In this document: positions 22,127 to 32,245 of the stretch, in pieces
Layout of the letters: every line of letters starts with the position of its first letter
Numbering within the stretch: the stretch's first letter is position 1
Assembly: GCA_022432975.1 (NCBI GenBank)
Contig: CM039502.1
Location: 69,527,318 to 69,591,317, forward strand
Direction of reading: 5' to 3'
Source: Begonia masoniana
Taxonomy: Eukaryota > Streptophyta > Magnoliopsida > Cucurbitales > Begoniaceae
Length of the DNA: 64,000 nt
The notes under the pieces: generated by a model
Database searches by the model: none
Told to the model about the DNA's origin: nothing
What the model saw: only the letters and a program-made list of their open reading frames with translations
Made by a program: the position numbers and the translations under genes

Positions 22127-23102
22127 GTGAAGAAGTTACTGAAGGTATGTTTACCGACCAACATGAGGAATAGGCTGGTTGGAGGAGCATTTTCAAGCAT
22201 CGGTTTGGTCATCTGTTGAGGCGGTTTAATCCATGGCTGCAGGTGTTGAGTTGAGGGTAACCAGTTCAGTATAGATGTTTTTCTGAAAATTTTATGACAA
22301 TAGTGGTTTCAAAGCTTTGAAAACATTTTTTGAGAATCTTCTGATATTGGTATTCTGTTGGATTTTGAAAACATTGTTTTTACTGAATTTGGGAAGGGCA
22401 GTGATTTGGTTTGTTTCTAGATGTTTAGTTTTGTCGTTCTGCCTATCGGAAGGTGCCTTCAGTAAAGTCGTTGGATGAGAGAGAGAACATCCGGCTGACG
22501 TCATCGGCAGGTGCAAGTCGCAAAACCTGTAGTTTTGCTATCGGCAGATGTAGTGTATATTTTAATCTTATCGGAAGGAGTCGTAATGTCGTTGTCGGTA
22601 GATGTCGCGTGCTTGTCTATCGGCAGATGGAAATCTATCGGTAGATGAAGTTATGTTGACTCCATCGGCAGATGAAGTTATGTTGACTTCATCGGCAGAT
22701 GTAGTTGTGTTGGCTTGTCGGTAGATGGTGGTGCATTGTTTGTACACGTCATCGGTAGAAACCTCCTATTCCTATTTCTGCTTCTTCCGTTGACTTTGTC
22801 GTCGGCAGATGTATTCGACTTCGGCAACTTCACGGGCATTCCGTGTTTTTTTTTTAAGCTTTACGTCTTTTGGCCAATTACTCTTAACACTTCCAACAGT
22901 CATTTTAAAATGTTTTCACAGGTTACTTAGCTTCATTGATGTTCAATTGATTTTCCGCTGCAAGTTTTAAAATATATTTAGTTTTAGAAAAAGTCAAATT
23001 TTGGCTGTCGAGTGAAATTTTAAATTTAGCATCAAGACGTCATGGTTCGGTTCAGCGTTATGAGTAGCAAACCAGGTTCAGATAACTCGGGGCGTTACAA
23101 GT

Positions 23103-23116
23103 TGGTATCAGAGCCA
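23103..23116 (+). other. Primer-binding site of the family C element
   Basis: TGGTATCAGAGCCA starts four bases after the 5' LTR and matches the complement of plant initiator tRNA-Met. It primes minus-strand DNA synthesis. Confidence 0.95.
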
Positions 23117-23254
23117 TTTGGTTAAACCGTTCAAAGAATTACTCAACAGTGCCGATCGTTGCATGGAAGTACTCCAACAACTGTAAGTGTTTATGTTAGT
23201 TTTAGTTATTAGATATTTATGAGAATAGTTAACCTTTTACAGGGATATAGTAAA

Positions 23255-24838
23255 ATGTCTAGACGACCAGGTAGACCGAGAGTACAGAGGGGGACACCAA
23301 ACCCGGAGAGTACTGAGAATTCTGGTGTGATCAGGCAGCTGACAGACTTGGTACGCCAGCAATCTGATATGATGCGCCAGCAGTCCGATCAGTTGTGACT
23401 GCTACTGAACCGAGAGGTACAAGGGAGTGCCAACTCGGGTTCCAGCAATGAACAGGCAGGAGAGAGGTTTAGGAGGTTGCGACCACCCACTTTTGATGGA
23501 AAGTTAGCTAATCCAATTGTGGCCGAGGAATGGTTGAAAAAGATAGAAAGCATGTTTAGGTGTGCAAATGTGGGAGAAGGAGAAAAGGTCATTTTGGCAA
23601 CCTTCCACTTTGCCGGTGATGCTCAACTTTGGTGGGAAACGATGGAGACCACCCATGATGTTCTTACGATGACTTGGACGCAATTTAAGGAGATTTTCTA
23701 TGAGAAGTATTTTAACAGTACTGTTCAGACCACAAAGAAGTTGGAGTTCATGAACTTGAAACAGACAGGGACTGTAGCTGAATACAGCAGACAGTTTGAA
23801 TCCCTATCAAGGTTTGCCGGACACCTCGAACGCAGAGATGAGGATAAAGTGTTCCAATTTGTGCATGGGCTGAAACCTGAGATTTATAGAGGAGTCAAGT
23901 TCTCGGGTATAAAAGGATTGTCCTACAGTGAAGTAGTGTCCACGGCATTAGAAGTGGAAGAGGCGGAGATGAAGTGTGCTGGGTTTAGTGCGGCTCCACG
24001 AAAGTTCACCCAGCCACACCATCACAGGGGAACGAAGAGGCCCAGTGAGGGCCAGGGCAGTCAAGGGAAGGAGAAGAAGACACCAGATACTAGGAAGTTC
24101 CCTCAATGCCCAAAGTGTTTAAGATTTCACCCGGGAGAGTGTAGAATTAGCGCGGGGAAGTGTTTCAACTGTGAGGAGACCGGGCATTTGCTTAAGGATT
24201 GCCCAAAGCCCAGAGTCCTTCGCTGTTATAATTGTAATAAAGTTGGCCACATGAGTAGGGATTGTCCAGCTCTGAAGAATGGCCCGGTGAATGTTAAGCC
24301 AAGGATATTCTCCATGGTAGAATCGGGTGATGAAGATCAGCCTGCTGTTGTGTCAGGTACCATATTAGTCAATTTTATGTCTACTTTTACTTTAATAGAT
24401 TCAGGTGCAACACATTCCTTCATAGCGTCTGCATTTGCTGATAAATTAGACGTTAAGTCTTCACTTTCTGAGCATATGTTTAATGTTGCTTTACCTTCTG
24501 GCGAACGCATGCGCTCTAGTCATATGCTGCTTAATAGTGTAGTGACAGTAGAAGGTAAGAACCTACCTGCTGATCTCATTATTTTAGAGATCATGGGATT
24601 TGATGTAATCTTAGGAATGGATTGGTTGTTTAAGCACTATGCTACGATAGATTGTAGAACTGGCTTAGTTAGTTTTCAACCCCCTGGTGGTTTAAGACAC
24701 ACTTTCCAAGCCTCAAAGAAAGATAAGAGGATGTCTGTTTTAGCCGCTTTTAGTGCTAGATCTTCCTTATGCAGTGAGTATTCATGCTTTCTGGCCAGTG
24801 TTTTGGACACAAAACTGGTAGGAGAATTGAGCCTCTAA
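23255..24838 (+). CDS. gag and aspartic protease, family C element (two in-frame stops)
   Basis: The first ATG after the primer-binding site, 23255, starts a frame (MSRRPGRPRVQRG) stopped by a TGA at 23396-23398, codon 48; the frame is otherwise open from there to a TAA at 24836-24838. Gag is seen as RPPTFDGKLANPIVAEEW, LWWETMET, FYEKYF and QFESLSRFAGH. Two CCHC knuckles follow (CFNCEETGHLLKDC and CYNCNKVGHMSRDC, about codons 302-340), which bind genomic RNA. The protease motif is LIDSGATHSFI near codon 381, with GMDWLFKHYATI after it. Both stops are single-base nonsense changes in the right frame, so decay is recent. ACAG just before the ATG is a possible acceptor. Confidence 0.92.
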
Positions 24839-27169
24839 GATGTTCTAGTAGCTCAAGATTTCCCTGAAGTTTTCCTTGATGACCTGCCGGGTTTACCACC
24901 TGATAGGGAGATTGAATTTGTAGTAGATGTCTATCCTAGTGCTGAGCCAGTATCTAAGAATCCATACCGATTAGCACCAGCAGAACTCAAGGAGTTAAAG
25001 AAACAGTTAGAGGAACTGATGGAAAAAGGGTTCATACGACCGAGTTATTCGCCGTGGGGTGCACCAGTTCTCTTTGTTAAGAAAAAGGATGGATCAATGC
25101 GCATGTGCATTGACTACCGAGAATTAAATAAGTTAACCATCAAGAATAAGTACCCATTACCTAGGATCGATGATTTGTTTGACCAACTTCAAGGTGCACG
25201 AGTTTTCTCTAAGATTGACTTAAGATCGGGGTACTACCAATTGAAGGTTAAGTCTGAGGATATACCAAAGACTGCCTTTCGTACGAGATATGGACATTAC
25301 GAATTTTTGGTTATGTCCTTTGGTTTGACAAATGCACCAGCAGCTTTCATGGATCTCATGAATAGTGTGTTTCACGAGTTTCTAGACAAGTTTGTCATTG
25401 TATTCATTGATGATATCTTGATTTATTCTAGAAATAAGGGTGAGCATGCAACGCATTTGAGTTTGGTGTTAGGAGTACTCAGACAGCACCAGCTTTATGC
25501 TAAGTTTTCCAAGTGTGAGTTTTGGTTGGACAGAGTTCACTTTCTTGGTCACGTGATCTCTGGGGATGGAATATCTGTCGATCCAGCCAAAGTTCGTGCG
25601 GTTAAGGAATGGCCTCAACCGAAGAATGCTTCTGATATTAGGAGTTTCCTCGGGTTAGCAGGGTATTACAGGAAGTTTATTGAAGGATTCTCGAAGGTTG
25701 CGACACCCCTCACTCGTTTAACTAGGAAAAACATAGAGTATGCTTGGACTGAGGAGTGTGAGTCCAGCTTCCAAACCTTGAAGCAGAAATTGACCAATGC
25801 ACCTATACTAACCCTTCCTGTTGAAAATGATAAGTTTAGTATTTATTGTGATGCTTCCAAAATTGGACTTGGCTGTGTTTTGATGCAAGATGGTAAGGTC
25901 ATAGCTTATGCTTCTAGGCAATTAAAGGTGCATGAGAAGAATTATCCTACGCATGACTTAGAATTAGCTGCGGTGGTTTTTACATTAAAGATTTGGAGGC
26001 ACTACTTGTATGGACAGACTTGTGAAATATTTTCGGATCATAAAAGTCTGAAGTATATTTTCACGCAGAAGGAATTAAACATGAGACAACGTAGATGGTT
26101 GAAGTTTGTTAAAGACTACGATTTTGAGATTAAATACCACCCTGGTAAGGCCAATGTGGTGGCTGATGCATTAAGTAGAGTAATACCGTCAGCCTCAGCT
26201 TTGATTCTGGATATGCCGGTGGCCTTAGAGACTGAATTTCATAAGTTTAACCTAGAAACTGTGTCCAATGTAGCAGCTATGCTTTCTGCCATCTCCTTGA
26301 AACCTACCATTCTAGAAAAGATAAAAGAAACCCAGGACATTGATGAGGAGTGTAAAAAGTTCAAGTCGAGCATGGATTCTACTGACAATTTGGACTTCAA
26401 TTATACTGATGATGGAATACTTAAGTTCAGGAATAGATATTTTGTGCCAGCCAATAAAGAGCTTCGTGATGAAATCCTTTCTGAAGCTCACTCTTCTAGA
26501 TTTTCCGTTCATCCTGGTAGTACAAAGATGTACAGAGACCTTAAGCAGACTTATTGGTGGCCAGGTATGAAGCGGAGCGTTGCTGAACATGTAGGATTGT
26601 GTTTGATCTGCCAGCAGGTTAAGGCTGAACATCAGAGGCCTGCAGGAATGTTGCAGCCATTACCACTCCCTGAATGGAAATGGGAGCAGATAACCATGGA
26701 CTTTATTGTAGGATTACCCAGAACAGCAAAAGGACATGATGCAATCTGGACGATAATCGATCGATTAACCAAATCAGCCCATTTCTTACCCATCAAGATG
26801 ACTTACTCTATGGATCAGCTAGCCGAATTGTATGTGCATGAGGTTGTGCAACTACATGGAGTTCCAGCTACTATAGTTTCGGACCGAGACTCTAGATTCA
26901 CATCCAAATTTTGGAAGAGTTTACATAAAGCCTTGGGCACACAGCTAAACTTCAGTACAGCCTTTCACCCTCAAACAGATGGACAATCGGAAAGAACCAT
27001 TCAAACATTAGAGGATATGCTCCGGGCATGTGTTTTGGATTTTCAAGGTTCTTGGAGAAAGTATCTATCTTTGGTGGAGTTTTCTTATAATAACAGTTTT
27101 CAAGCAACAATAGGAATGACACCGTATGAGGCCTTGTATGGACGAAAATGTAGATCTCCTTTGTACTAG
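24839..27169 (+). CDS. Reverse transcriptase, RNase H and integrase core, family C element
   Basis: This continues the gag frame after the TAA at 24836-24838. The linker [21 protein letters not shown] leads into reverse transcriptase ([40 protein letters not shown]; catalytic [10 protein letters not shown]), RNase H ([28 protein letters not shown]), the integrase HHCC segment ([19 protein letters not shown]) and the DDE core ([37 protein letters not shown]). All expected catalytic acidic residues are present. The frame ends at a TAG at 27167-27169, at the place where family A pol has Trp in CWDEVG, so TGG to TAG is likely. From the ATG at 25019 onward, 716 codons stay open. Confidence 0.95.
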   Translation, partial: DVLVAQDFPEVFLDDLPGLPPDREIEFVVDVYPSAEPVSKNPYRLAPAELKELKKQLEELMEKGFIRPSYSPWGAPVLFVKKKDGSMRMCIDYRELNKLTIKNKYPLPRIDDLFDQLQGARVFSKIDLRSGYYQLKVKSEDIPKTAFRTRYGHYEFLVMSFGLTNAPAAFMDLMNSVFHEFLDKFVIVFIDDILIYSRNKGEHATHLSLVLGVLRQHQLYAKFSKCEFWLDRVHFLGHVISGDGISVDPAKVRAVKEWPQPKNASDIRSFLGLAGYYRKFIEGFSKVATPLTRLTRKNIEYAWTEECESSFQTLKQKLTNAPILTLPVENDKFSIYCDASKIGLGCVLMQDGKVIAYASRQLKVHEKNYPTHDLELAAVVFTLKIWRHYLYGQTCEIFSDHKSLKYIFTQKELNMRQRRWLKFVKDYDFEIKYHPGKANVVADALSRVIPSASALILDMPVALETEFHKFNLETVSNVAAMLSAISLKPTILEKIKETQDIDEECKKFKSSMDSTDNLDFNYTDDGILKFRNRYFVPANKELRDEILSEAHSSRFSVHPGSTKMYRDLKQTYWWPGMKRSVAEHVGLCLICQQVKAEHQRPAGMLQPLPLPEWKWEQITMDFIVGLPRTAKGHDAIWTIIDRLTKSAHFLPIKMTYSMDQLAELYVHEVVQLHGVPATIVSDRDSRFTSKFWKSLHKALGTQLNFSTAFHPQTDGQSERTIQTLEDMLRACVLDFQGSWRKYLSLVEFSYNNSFQATIGMTPYEALYGRKCRSPLY

Positions 27170-27739
27170 GACGAAGTTGGTGAAGCTCAGTTGCTTGGTC
27201 CTGACATCGTGCAGCAGACTATTGAGAAGGTTGCCCTCATCCGTCAGAGGATCTTAACAGCTCAAAGCCGACAGAAGAGCTATGCTGACAGAAGACGCAG
27301 AGAATTAGAGTTCGAAGTAGGCGATGAAGTTTTTCTTAAGGTATCACCATTCAAAGGAGTTGTGAGATTTGGAAAGAGAGGCAAACTGAATCCTAGATTT
27401 GTTGGTCCTTTCTCAATTCTGAAAAGGATTGGGAAGGCAGCCTATCAGTTACAGCTACCAGCTTCTATGGAAGGAGTCCACAATGTGTTCCATGTCTCTA
27501 TGTTGAAGAAGTGTGTGCAGGATCCGTCCCAAGTTGTTGAACAGCAAAGCATTGGAATTCAACCTACACTTACCTACGAGGAGAAGCCAGTAAAGATTCT
27601 GAATTATGCAGTAAAGGTACTACGCAACAAAGAAGTGCCGCTGGTGAAAGTCTTGTGGCACAATCAGAACACAGAGGAGGCAACATGGGAGCGCCAACAA
27701 GACATAATGGACCAACATCCAGAGTTATTCAGGTATTGA
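27170..27739 (+). CDS. Integrase C-terminus and chromodomain, family C element
   Basis: The same frame runs on past the TAG at 27167-27169 to a natural TGA at 27737-27739. It contains RRRELEFEVGDEVFLKVSP, the GPF-like FVGPFSILKRIGKAAY, and a chromodomain of about 60 residues at the end (PVKILNYAVKVLRNKEVPL; VLWHNQN; EATWERQQDI). The chromodomain is the hallmark that places the element in the chromovirus branch. It would bind modified histone or other chromatin marks to steer integration. No break was seen in this piece. Confidence 0.93.
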   Translation, partial: DEVGEAQLLGPDIVQQTIEKVALIRQRILTAQSRQKSYADRRRRELEFEVGDEVFLKVSPFKGVVRFGKRGKLNPRFVGPFSILKRIGKAAYQLQLPASMEGVHNVFHVSMLKKCVQDPSQVVEQQSIGIQPTLTYEEKPVKILNYAVKVLRNKEVPLVKVLWHNQNTEEATWERQQDIMDQHPELFRY

Positions 27740-27761
27740 ATTTTGAGGACAAAATTCTTTT

Positions 27762-27773
27762 AAGGATGGTAGA
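27762..27773 (+). promoter_or_regulatory. Polypurine tract of the family C element
   Basis: AAGGATGGTAGA stands one base before the 3' LTR (TGTAGCACCC at 27775). Its position fits the primer for plus-strand DNA. A single T interrupts the purines. Confidence 0.8.
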
Positions 27774-27774
27774 C

Positions 27775-29761
27775 TGTAGCACCCGGTTCCATTAAACCCA
27801 ATTTAATTTGTCAAATTAAGATGTGCAAATATGGATTAGGTTAATGAATGGATATGCAAGGGCATTATGGTAAATTAAAAACTTATTAGTGGATAACCTA
27901 TTTAAAAAAAAAATTATTGAGCTTAGCCGCCACTGTTCATTCTTGCTCTCGGTTTTCAGCTCAAACAAGCAAACTTCCCAGGCGATTTCCTTCCCTGAGT
28001 CTGTTCGCCGAGCTAGGTAAGTTTCTACCTCGATTTTTCTGACTTAGTAACTAAGGAAGATTGTATGGGGGAGTGTTAGATATGTATTTTGGGAACTCAT
28101 CAGGAAAGTGAGTAGATTCGGGTTTAGCATAGAATCAGTAATGCTTGGCGATCAGAACTCCCAACTATTCCCTTAGGTTTTTTGAATGCCTTAGAATGAG
28201 GTTTAGTACAGGTTGACTTAATGTTCTGTTTATGTTCTAGGTGAGAAAGATCCCAAAGAAGCTCCTAACCGAGCACTCGCCAAGAATCCAGGTAAGTAGA
28301 GTTTGTTTATGCCTTCGGGCCTACATCACAAAACAGTAGGATTTATGTATGTTTTGTATGTTTATTTTCCAGTTGTCATGCATCATGTTTTTGAAAGATT
28401 ACGAAAATGAATTTACATGAAACGCATGGTAAGTGTGAGCAGGATGATCAGAACAACTGTTAAGGGGGATTAATCCGCCCCTTAACTGAGAACAGAGGAT
28501 TGAGGTTTTGGGAAAAGTGATCAACTTCCCAATCCTACAGGGGGATCAGACCAGTTAACTGTTAAGGGAATTAATCCGCCCCTTAATTGAGATCAGAGGA
28601 TGTATGCTTTGGGGAATGACTGATCCACTTTCCCATCGTACAGAGGGATCAACAGAGAACGAATTTGAATACAACTGAGATGAGAAAGTAGAGACCGCAT
28701 GTTTAGGGAAATTATTGCTTCATTGATCCATTTCATTCATCGCTCTACTTGCTTAGCATTAGGCTAATAGATGAGTTTTGTGATGTAGGTGAAGAAGTTA
28801 CTGAAGGTATGTTTACCGACCAACATGAGGAATAGGCTGGTTGGAGGAGCATTTTCAGGCATCGGTTTGGTCATCTGTTGAGGCGGTTTAATCCATGGCT
28901 GCAGGTGTTGAGTTGAAGGTAACTGGTTCAGTATAAATGTTTTTCTGAAAATTTTATGACAATAGTGGTTTCAAAGCTTTGAAAACATTTTTTGAGAATC
29001 TTCTGATATTGGTATTCTGTTGGATTTTGAAAACATTGTTTTTACTGAATTTGGGAAGGGCAGTGATTTGGTTTGTTTCTGGATGTTTAGTTTTGTCGTT
29101 CTGCCTATCGAAAGGTGCCTTCAGTAAAGTCGTTGGATGAGAGAGAGAACATCCGGCTGACGTCATCGGCAGGTGCAAGTCGCAAAACCTGTAGTTTTGC
29201 TATCGGCAGATGTAGTGTATATTTTAATCTTATCGGAAGGAGTCGTAATGTCGTTGTCGGTAGATGTCGCGTGCTTGTCTATCGGCAGATGGAAATCTAT
29301 CGGTAGATGAAGTTATGTTGACTCCATCGGCAGATGAAGTTATGTTGACTTCATCGGCAGATGTAGTTGTGTTGGCTTGTCGGTAGATGGTGGTGCGTTG
29401 TTTGTACACGTCATCGGTAGAAACCTCCTATTCCTATTTCTGCTTCTTCCGTTGACTTTGTCGTCGGCAGATGTATTCGACTTCGGCAACTTCACGGGCA
29501 TTCCGTGTTTTTTTTTTAAGCTTTACGTCTTTTGGCCAATTACTCTTAACACTTCCAACAGTCATTTTAAAATGTTTTCACAGGTTACTTAGCTTCATTG
29601 ATGTTCAATTGATTTTCCGCTGCAAGTTTTAAAATATATTTAGTTTTAGAAAAAGTCAAATTTTGGCTGTCGAGTGAAATTTTAAATTTAGCATCAAGAC
29701 GTCGTGGTTCGGTTCAGCGTTATGAGTAGCAAACCGGGTTCAGATAACTCGAGGCGTTACA
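27775..29761 (+). repeat. 3' LTR of the family C element
   Basis: It runs from TGTAGCACCCGGTTCC to CTCGAGGCGTTACA and is nearly the same as the 5' copy. Differences seen include GTGCCTTCGAG against ATGCCTTCGGG, GAGGGTAACC against GAAGGTAACT, and CGGGGCG against CGAGGCG. Most are C/T or G/A changes, as expected for methylated repeats. Confidence 0.95.
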
Positions 29762-30449
29762 TGGTGCCTCAGGCCGATGTGTAGGTTGCTGTTGGTGAAT
29801 CGAGCTCATGGGGTTTGGTTGCTGCAGCCAGACATGTTTCTGCTCTGAGGTTTCAGTTTTTAAGTAGAGTTTATGTTTGTAGGTTTTACTGAACTCTGGT
29901 GTTTTGTTTCAAAACTCTATCTGGATTTGTGTTAGAAACCTGATTTATGTATAGGTTTTGTTGGTGTATTCTAAAACCACTGTATTTGACAGTTGTATTT
30001 ATGTTTTTCAATGTGTCGAAATCATTCTGGAACTGCTGGGATTCTTCCTTTCAGGTTGTGCATGGATAGCCTCGAATTCTAGAGCTATCCATGCAGTTTG
30101 TTTTCTTGAATCTGTCATTTGTGAGGCATGTTTCATAATCTTGTTCTGATTCGGGTATTGAAGGTCTATAACTTTCATGCCTTCTGTTTGTACTGTATTT
30201 GACAGTTAAATTGGGTTTTGAAGTATTCTGAATTCGTTTGGGATATTCCATAAAAATCTGTGCATGGATTGTCTCTGGTTATGAAGTAATCCATGCAGTT
30301 GTCTTCCTGAATTTCTGTTAGGTTTTCTAGCTTCTCTCATGCTTCAAAACTGTGTTTGGAATCGGGTTTGAGGGTTTGAAGCCCTTACACCTTCTGTTTG
30401 AGGTTTTCTTTTCCTAGGACTTCCTGTAAAAAAATTGTTAAGTTTCACC

Positions 30450-31570
30450 TTAGAAACTATATCATCCGATCACGTCCACCGCTGCCCGCTGCCCGTTTTA
30501 AAAGTCACATCCACCGGTAAGTGTAAAATCCAAGTCCACCGCTGCCCGTTTCCTTCTGTTAAATTATATCTTCCGGCTGACGTCACCTAAGTCTTCCGCC
30601 CAGTTATTTATATCTTCCGGCTGACGTCACTGTTTTGTCTTATTCGACATCCACCGCCAGTTTATCTCTTCTGCCAGTTTAAAACCATATCCACCGGTGA
30701 TCACTGTACCTCTTTTGTCTTATTCGACATCTACCGTCAGTTCTCTGCCTACGTCTTCCGACTTCATATTATGTTTTCTGCCTCGATCTTCTTCTGTTAT
30801 TGGTTCTGTCTCCTGATTTTTAATATGTTTACTGTCTTCTGATTTCATGTTGTAAAAACTTCTGTTTTGGGAAATTCTGTAATCACATGTTAAATTATGT
30901 ACTGTCTCTGAAATTCTGAAACAATGTATAGCTTTTGTGTCAATGTTTAAAACCGCTGTATTTGACAGTTAAGTTTATATTCTAAAGTATTCTGGAATTG
31001 TTTGGGATATTTTCTGTTAATCTGTGCATGGATGATTTCCGGTTTTGGAACTATCCATGCAGTTTGTCTCTTGAAATCTGTCAATTGTAAAGTATGTTTT
31101 ACAATCTTGTTTAGAATCGGGTATTGAAAGTCTACAATTTTCATGCCTTCGGCTGTGCTCGAGAACCATGTTTTGAAGTGGTTTGAGAATCTGAGACGTT
31201 TATGTCTTCTGTTTTTATGCTCTCTGTCTGTGAGTCTTCCTGTAAAAGTTGTAAATTTTGCCTTCAAAATTATGTCTTCCGGCTGATGTCAGCATAAGTC
31301 TTCCGCCCAGTGTATTATGTCTTCCGGCTGATGTTAGCATAAGTCTTCCGCCCAGTTTAAAACTCCGTCTTCCGGCTGACGTCACCCAAGTCTTCCGCTC
31401 AGTGTAAATATGTCTTCCGGCTGACGTCATCCCAGTTTTTCCGCAAGTATAATGCTTATATCTTCCGGTTGACGTCATCTCCGCTTCTGTCTTTGCATTT
31501 ACATCTTCCGGCTGACGTCATTTAAGTCTGCTGCCCAGTTTTAAACCAAGTCTTCCGCCAGCTTTCCACC
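30450..31570. repeat. TGACGTCA-rich imperfect repeats in solo LTR N
   Basis: Units such as TCTTCCGGCTGACGTCA and AAGTCTTCCGCCCAGT recur every 50-70 bases, densest at 31270-31560. Solo LTRs A1 and E carry the same words reversed (GATGACGTCAGCCGGAAGA), so this is a family A property. Each unit carries a TGACG or TGACGTCA bZIP-type motif. Confidence 0.75.
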
Positions 31571-32245
31571 TAAGTCTTCCGACTCCAGGAAATGTTTTTC
31601 CCTTCCTCTGAAAAGTTTATGAGTTTATTTCTATAAGCTCATCCTGTTTATGTTCAAAAAAAAATAGTCACCGTTTTTCTGTCCACTGTCCCGGATTGAT
31701 GGCTCCGATCTCGGACCCCGATCGGGTTCCGGTTTCGGGTCGTCACATTTTCATACAAAAATAGTGAGTTTTCTCCAAAATACCTTAACCCTAAACTTCA
31801 ACAAAACTCACAAATAAATAACCTGAACTCTTTAACTATCCTAGATGATTACCTTAGGCAGAGAAACTGAGGAGATCGAAGGAGCTTCGATGGAAGTTTG
31901 TCGTCTGGAAGAGAGAAAACAGAGAGGAGAATGAAAATGAAGGTTTACGTAGAAGAGAAGACAATAGGTAGGTTTCTCAGCAAGTTATGGACATTTGGCA
32001 ACCCTCCATTGGCACCCACCCACCTACCTTAATTCCTTCCCAATTTACCCCTCCGTGCATTTCTAACTAAAACATTATTTAGTTAATCGATTTGGTCTCA
32101 CGAATCACCCTCGTTCGATCAAACACGTCGACAATTTCATTAAAAACAATCATTACATTAATATCCGAGTAATTCTGCTTAATTATTCGGGGAATAATTA
32201 CATAGGTAAAATACCGGGTGTTACACTTTCCCTCCCCTAGCACGC

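Larger units (their letters stand above)
21114..23099 (+). repeat. 5' LTR of the family C element
   Basis: It runs from TGTAGCACCCGGTTCC to CTCGGGGCGTTACA. In order it shows a TATA-like box (21237-21246), a leader with exon-like and intron-like parts, paired arms at 21658-21672 and 22113-22127, three copies of an ATCGGCAGATGAAGT-type repeat (22620-22710), and a T-rich 3' part. It is 1,986 bases, one shorter than the 3' copy. Confidence 0.95.
21114..29761 (+). mobile_element. Young, structurally complete Del/Tekay-type chromovirus, family C
   Basis: The 8,648-base element has two LTRs (21114-23099 and 27775-29761), a primer-binding site, one gag-pol frame with three stop codons, a polypurine tract, and the duplication TGGTG at 21109-21113 and 29762-29766. 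Joining the flanks restores the host LTR (GGACTTGGTGCCTCAGG, compare TTTTGTGCCTCAGG near 59020 in solo LTR I). By eye the LTRs differ at roughly thirty positions in 1,987, mostly transitions, so it is among the youngest insertions here. Its proteins cannot be made whole from this copy, but its RNA signals look intact. Confidence 0.96.
19851..31747 (+). mobile_element. Solo LTR N, family A, inside the 5' LTR of the large element and itself interrupted
   Basis: It begins TGTAACACCCGGCATTTTC and ends CGGGTCGTCACA, with TTTTC on both sides (19846-19850 and 31748-31752). Its sequence is 19851-21113 plus 29767-31747, about 3.2 kb; the rest is the family C element. It has a donor-like AAGGTAAAC at about 20257, an exon-like segment ending CAGACAGGTAAGT at about 20504-20512, and leader arms CCTACATCAAGGAG (20542-20555) and CTCCCTGTTGTAGG (21072-21085). 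It is in opposite orientation to its host LTR of the same family. Confidence 0.92.
5678..32225 (-). mobile_element. Complete but dead Del/Tekay-type chromovirus, family A, carrying nested insertions
   Basis: It is bounded by TGTGACGACCCC at the left and GGGTGTTACA at the right, with a matching CTTTC duplication (5673-5677 and 32226-32230). On the minus strand the order is 5' LTR (17652-32225, interrupted), primer-binding site, gag, protease, reverse transcriptase, RNase H, integrase, chromodomain, polypurine tract and 3' LTR (5678-8356). A solo LTR (10463-15156) splits pol and another (19851-31747) splits the 5' LTR. Without insertions the element is about 10 kb. Several stops and a frameshift leave it unable to make its proteins. 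The order and the chromodomain place it in the Del/Tekay chromoviruses. Confidence 0.92.
17652..32225 (-). repeat. 5' LTR of the large family A element, split by a nested solo LTR
   Basis: The LTR is in two pieces, 17652-19850 and 31753-32225, joined across insertion 19851-31747 and its TTTTC duplication. Together they are about 2,670 bases and closely match the 3' LTR at 5678-8356, with visible scattered substitutions. The acceptor-side leader arm is CCTACAACAGGGAG at 19197-19210. The donor-side arm near 19640 (CTCTATGCTGTATGG) has decayed. Confidence 0.9.
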
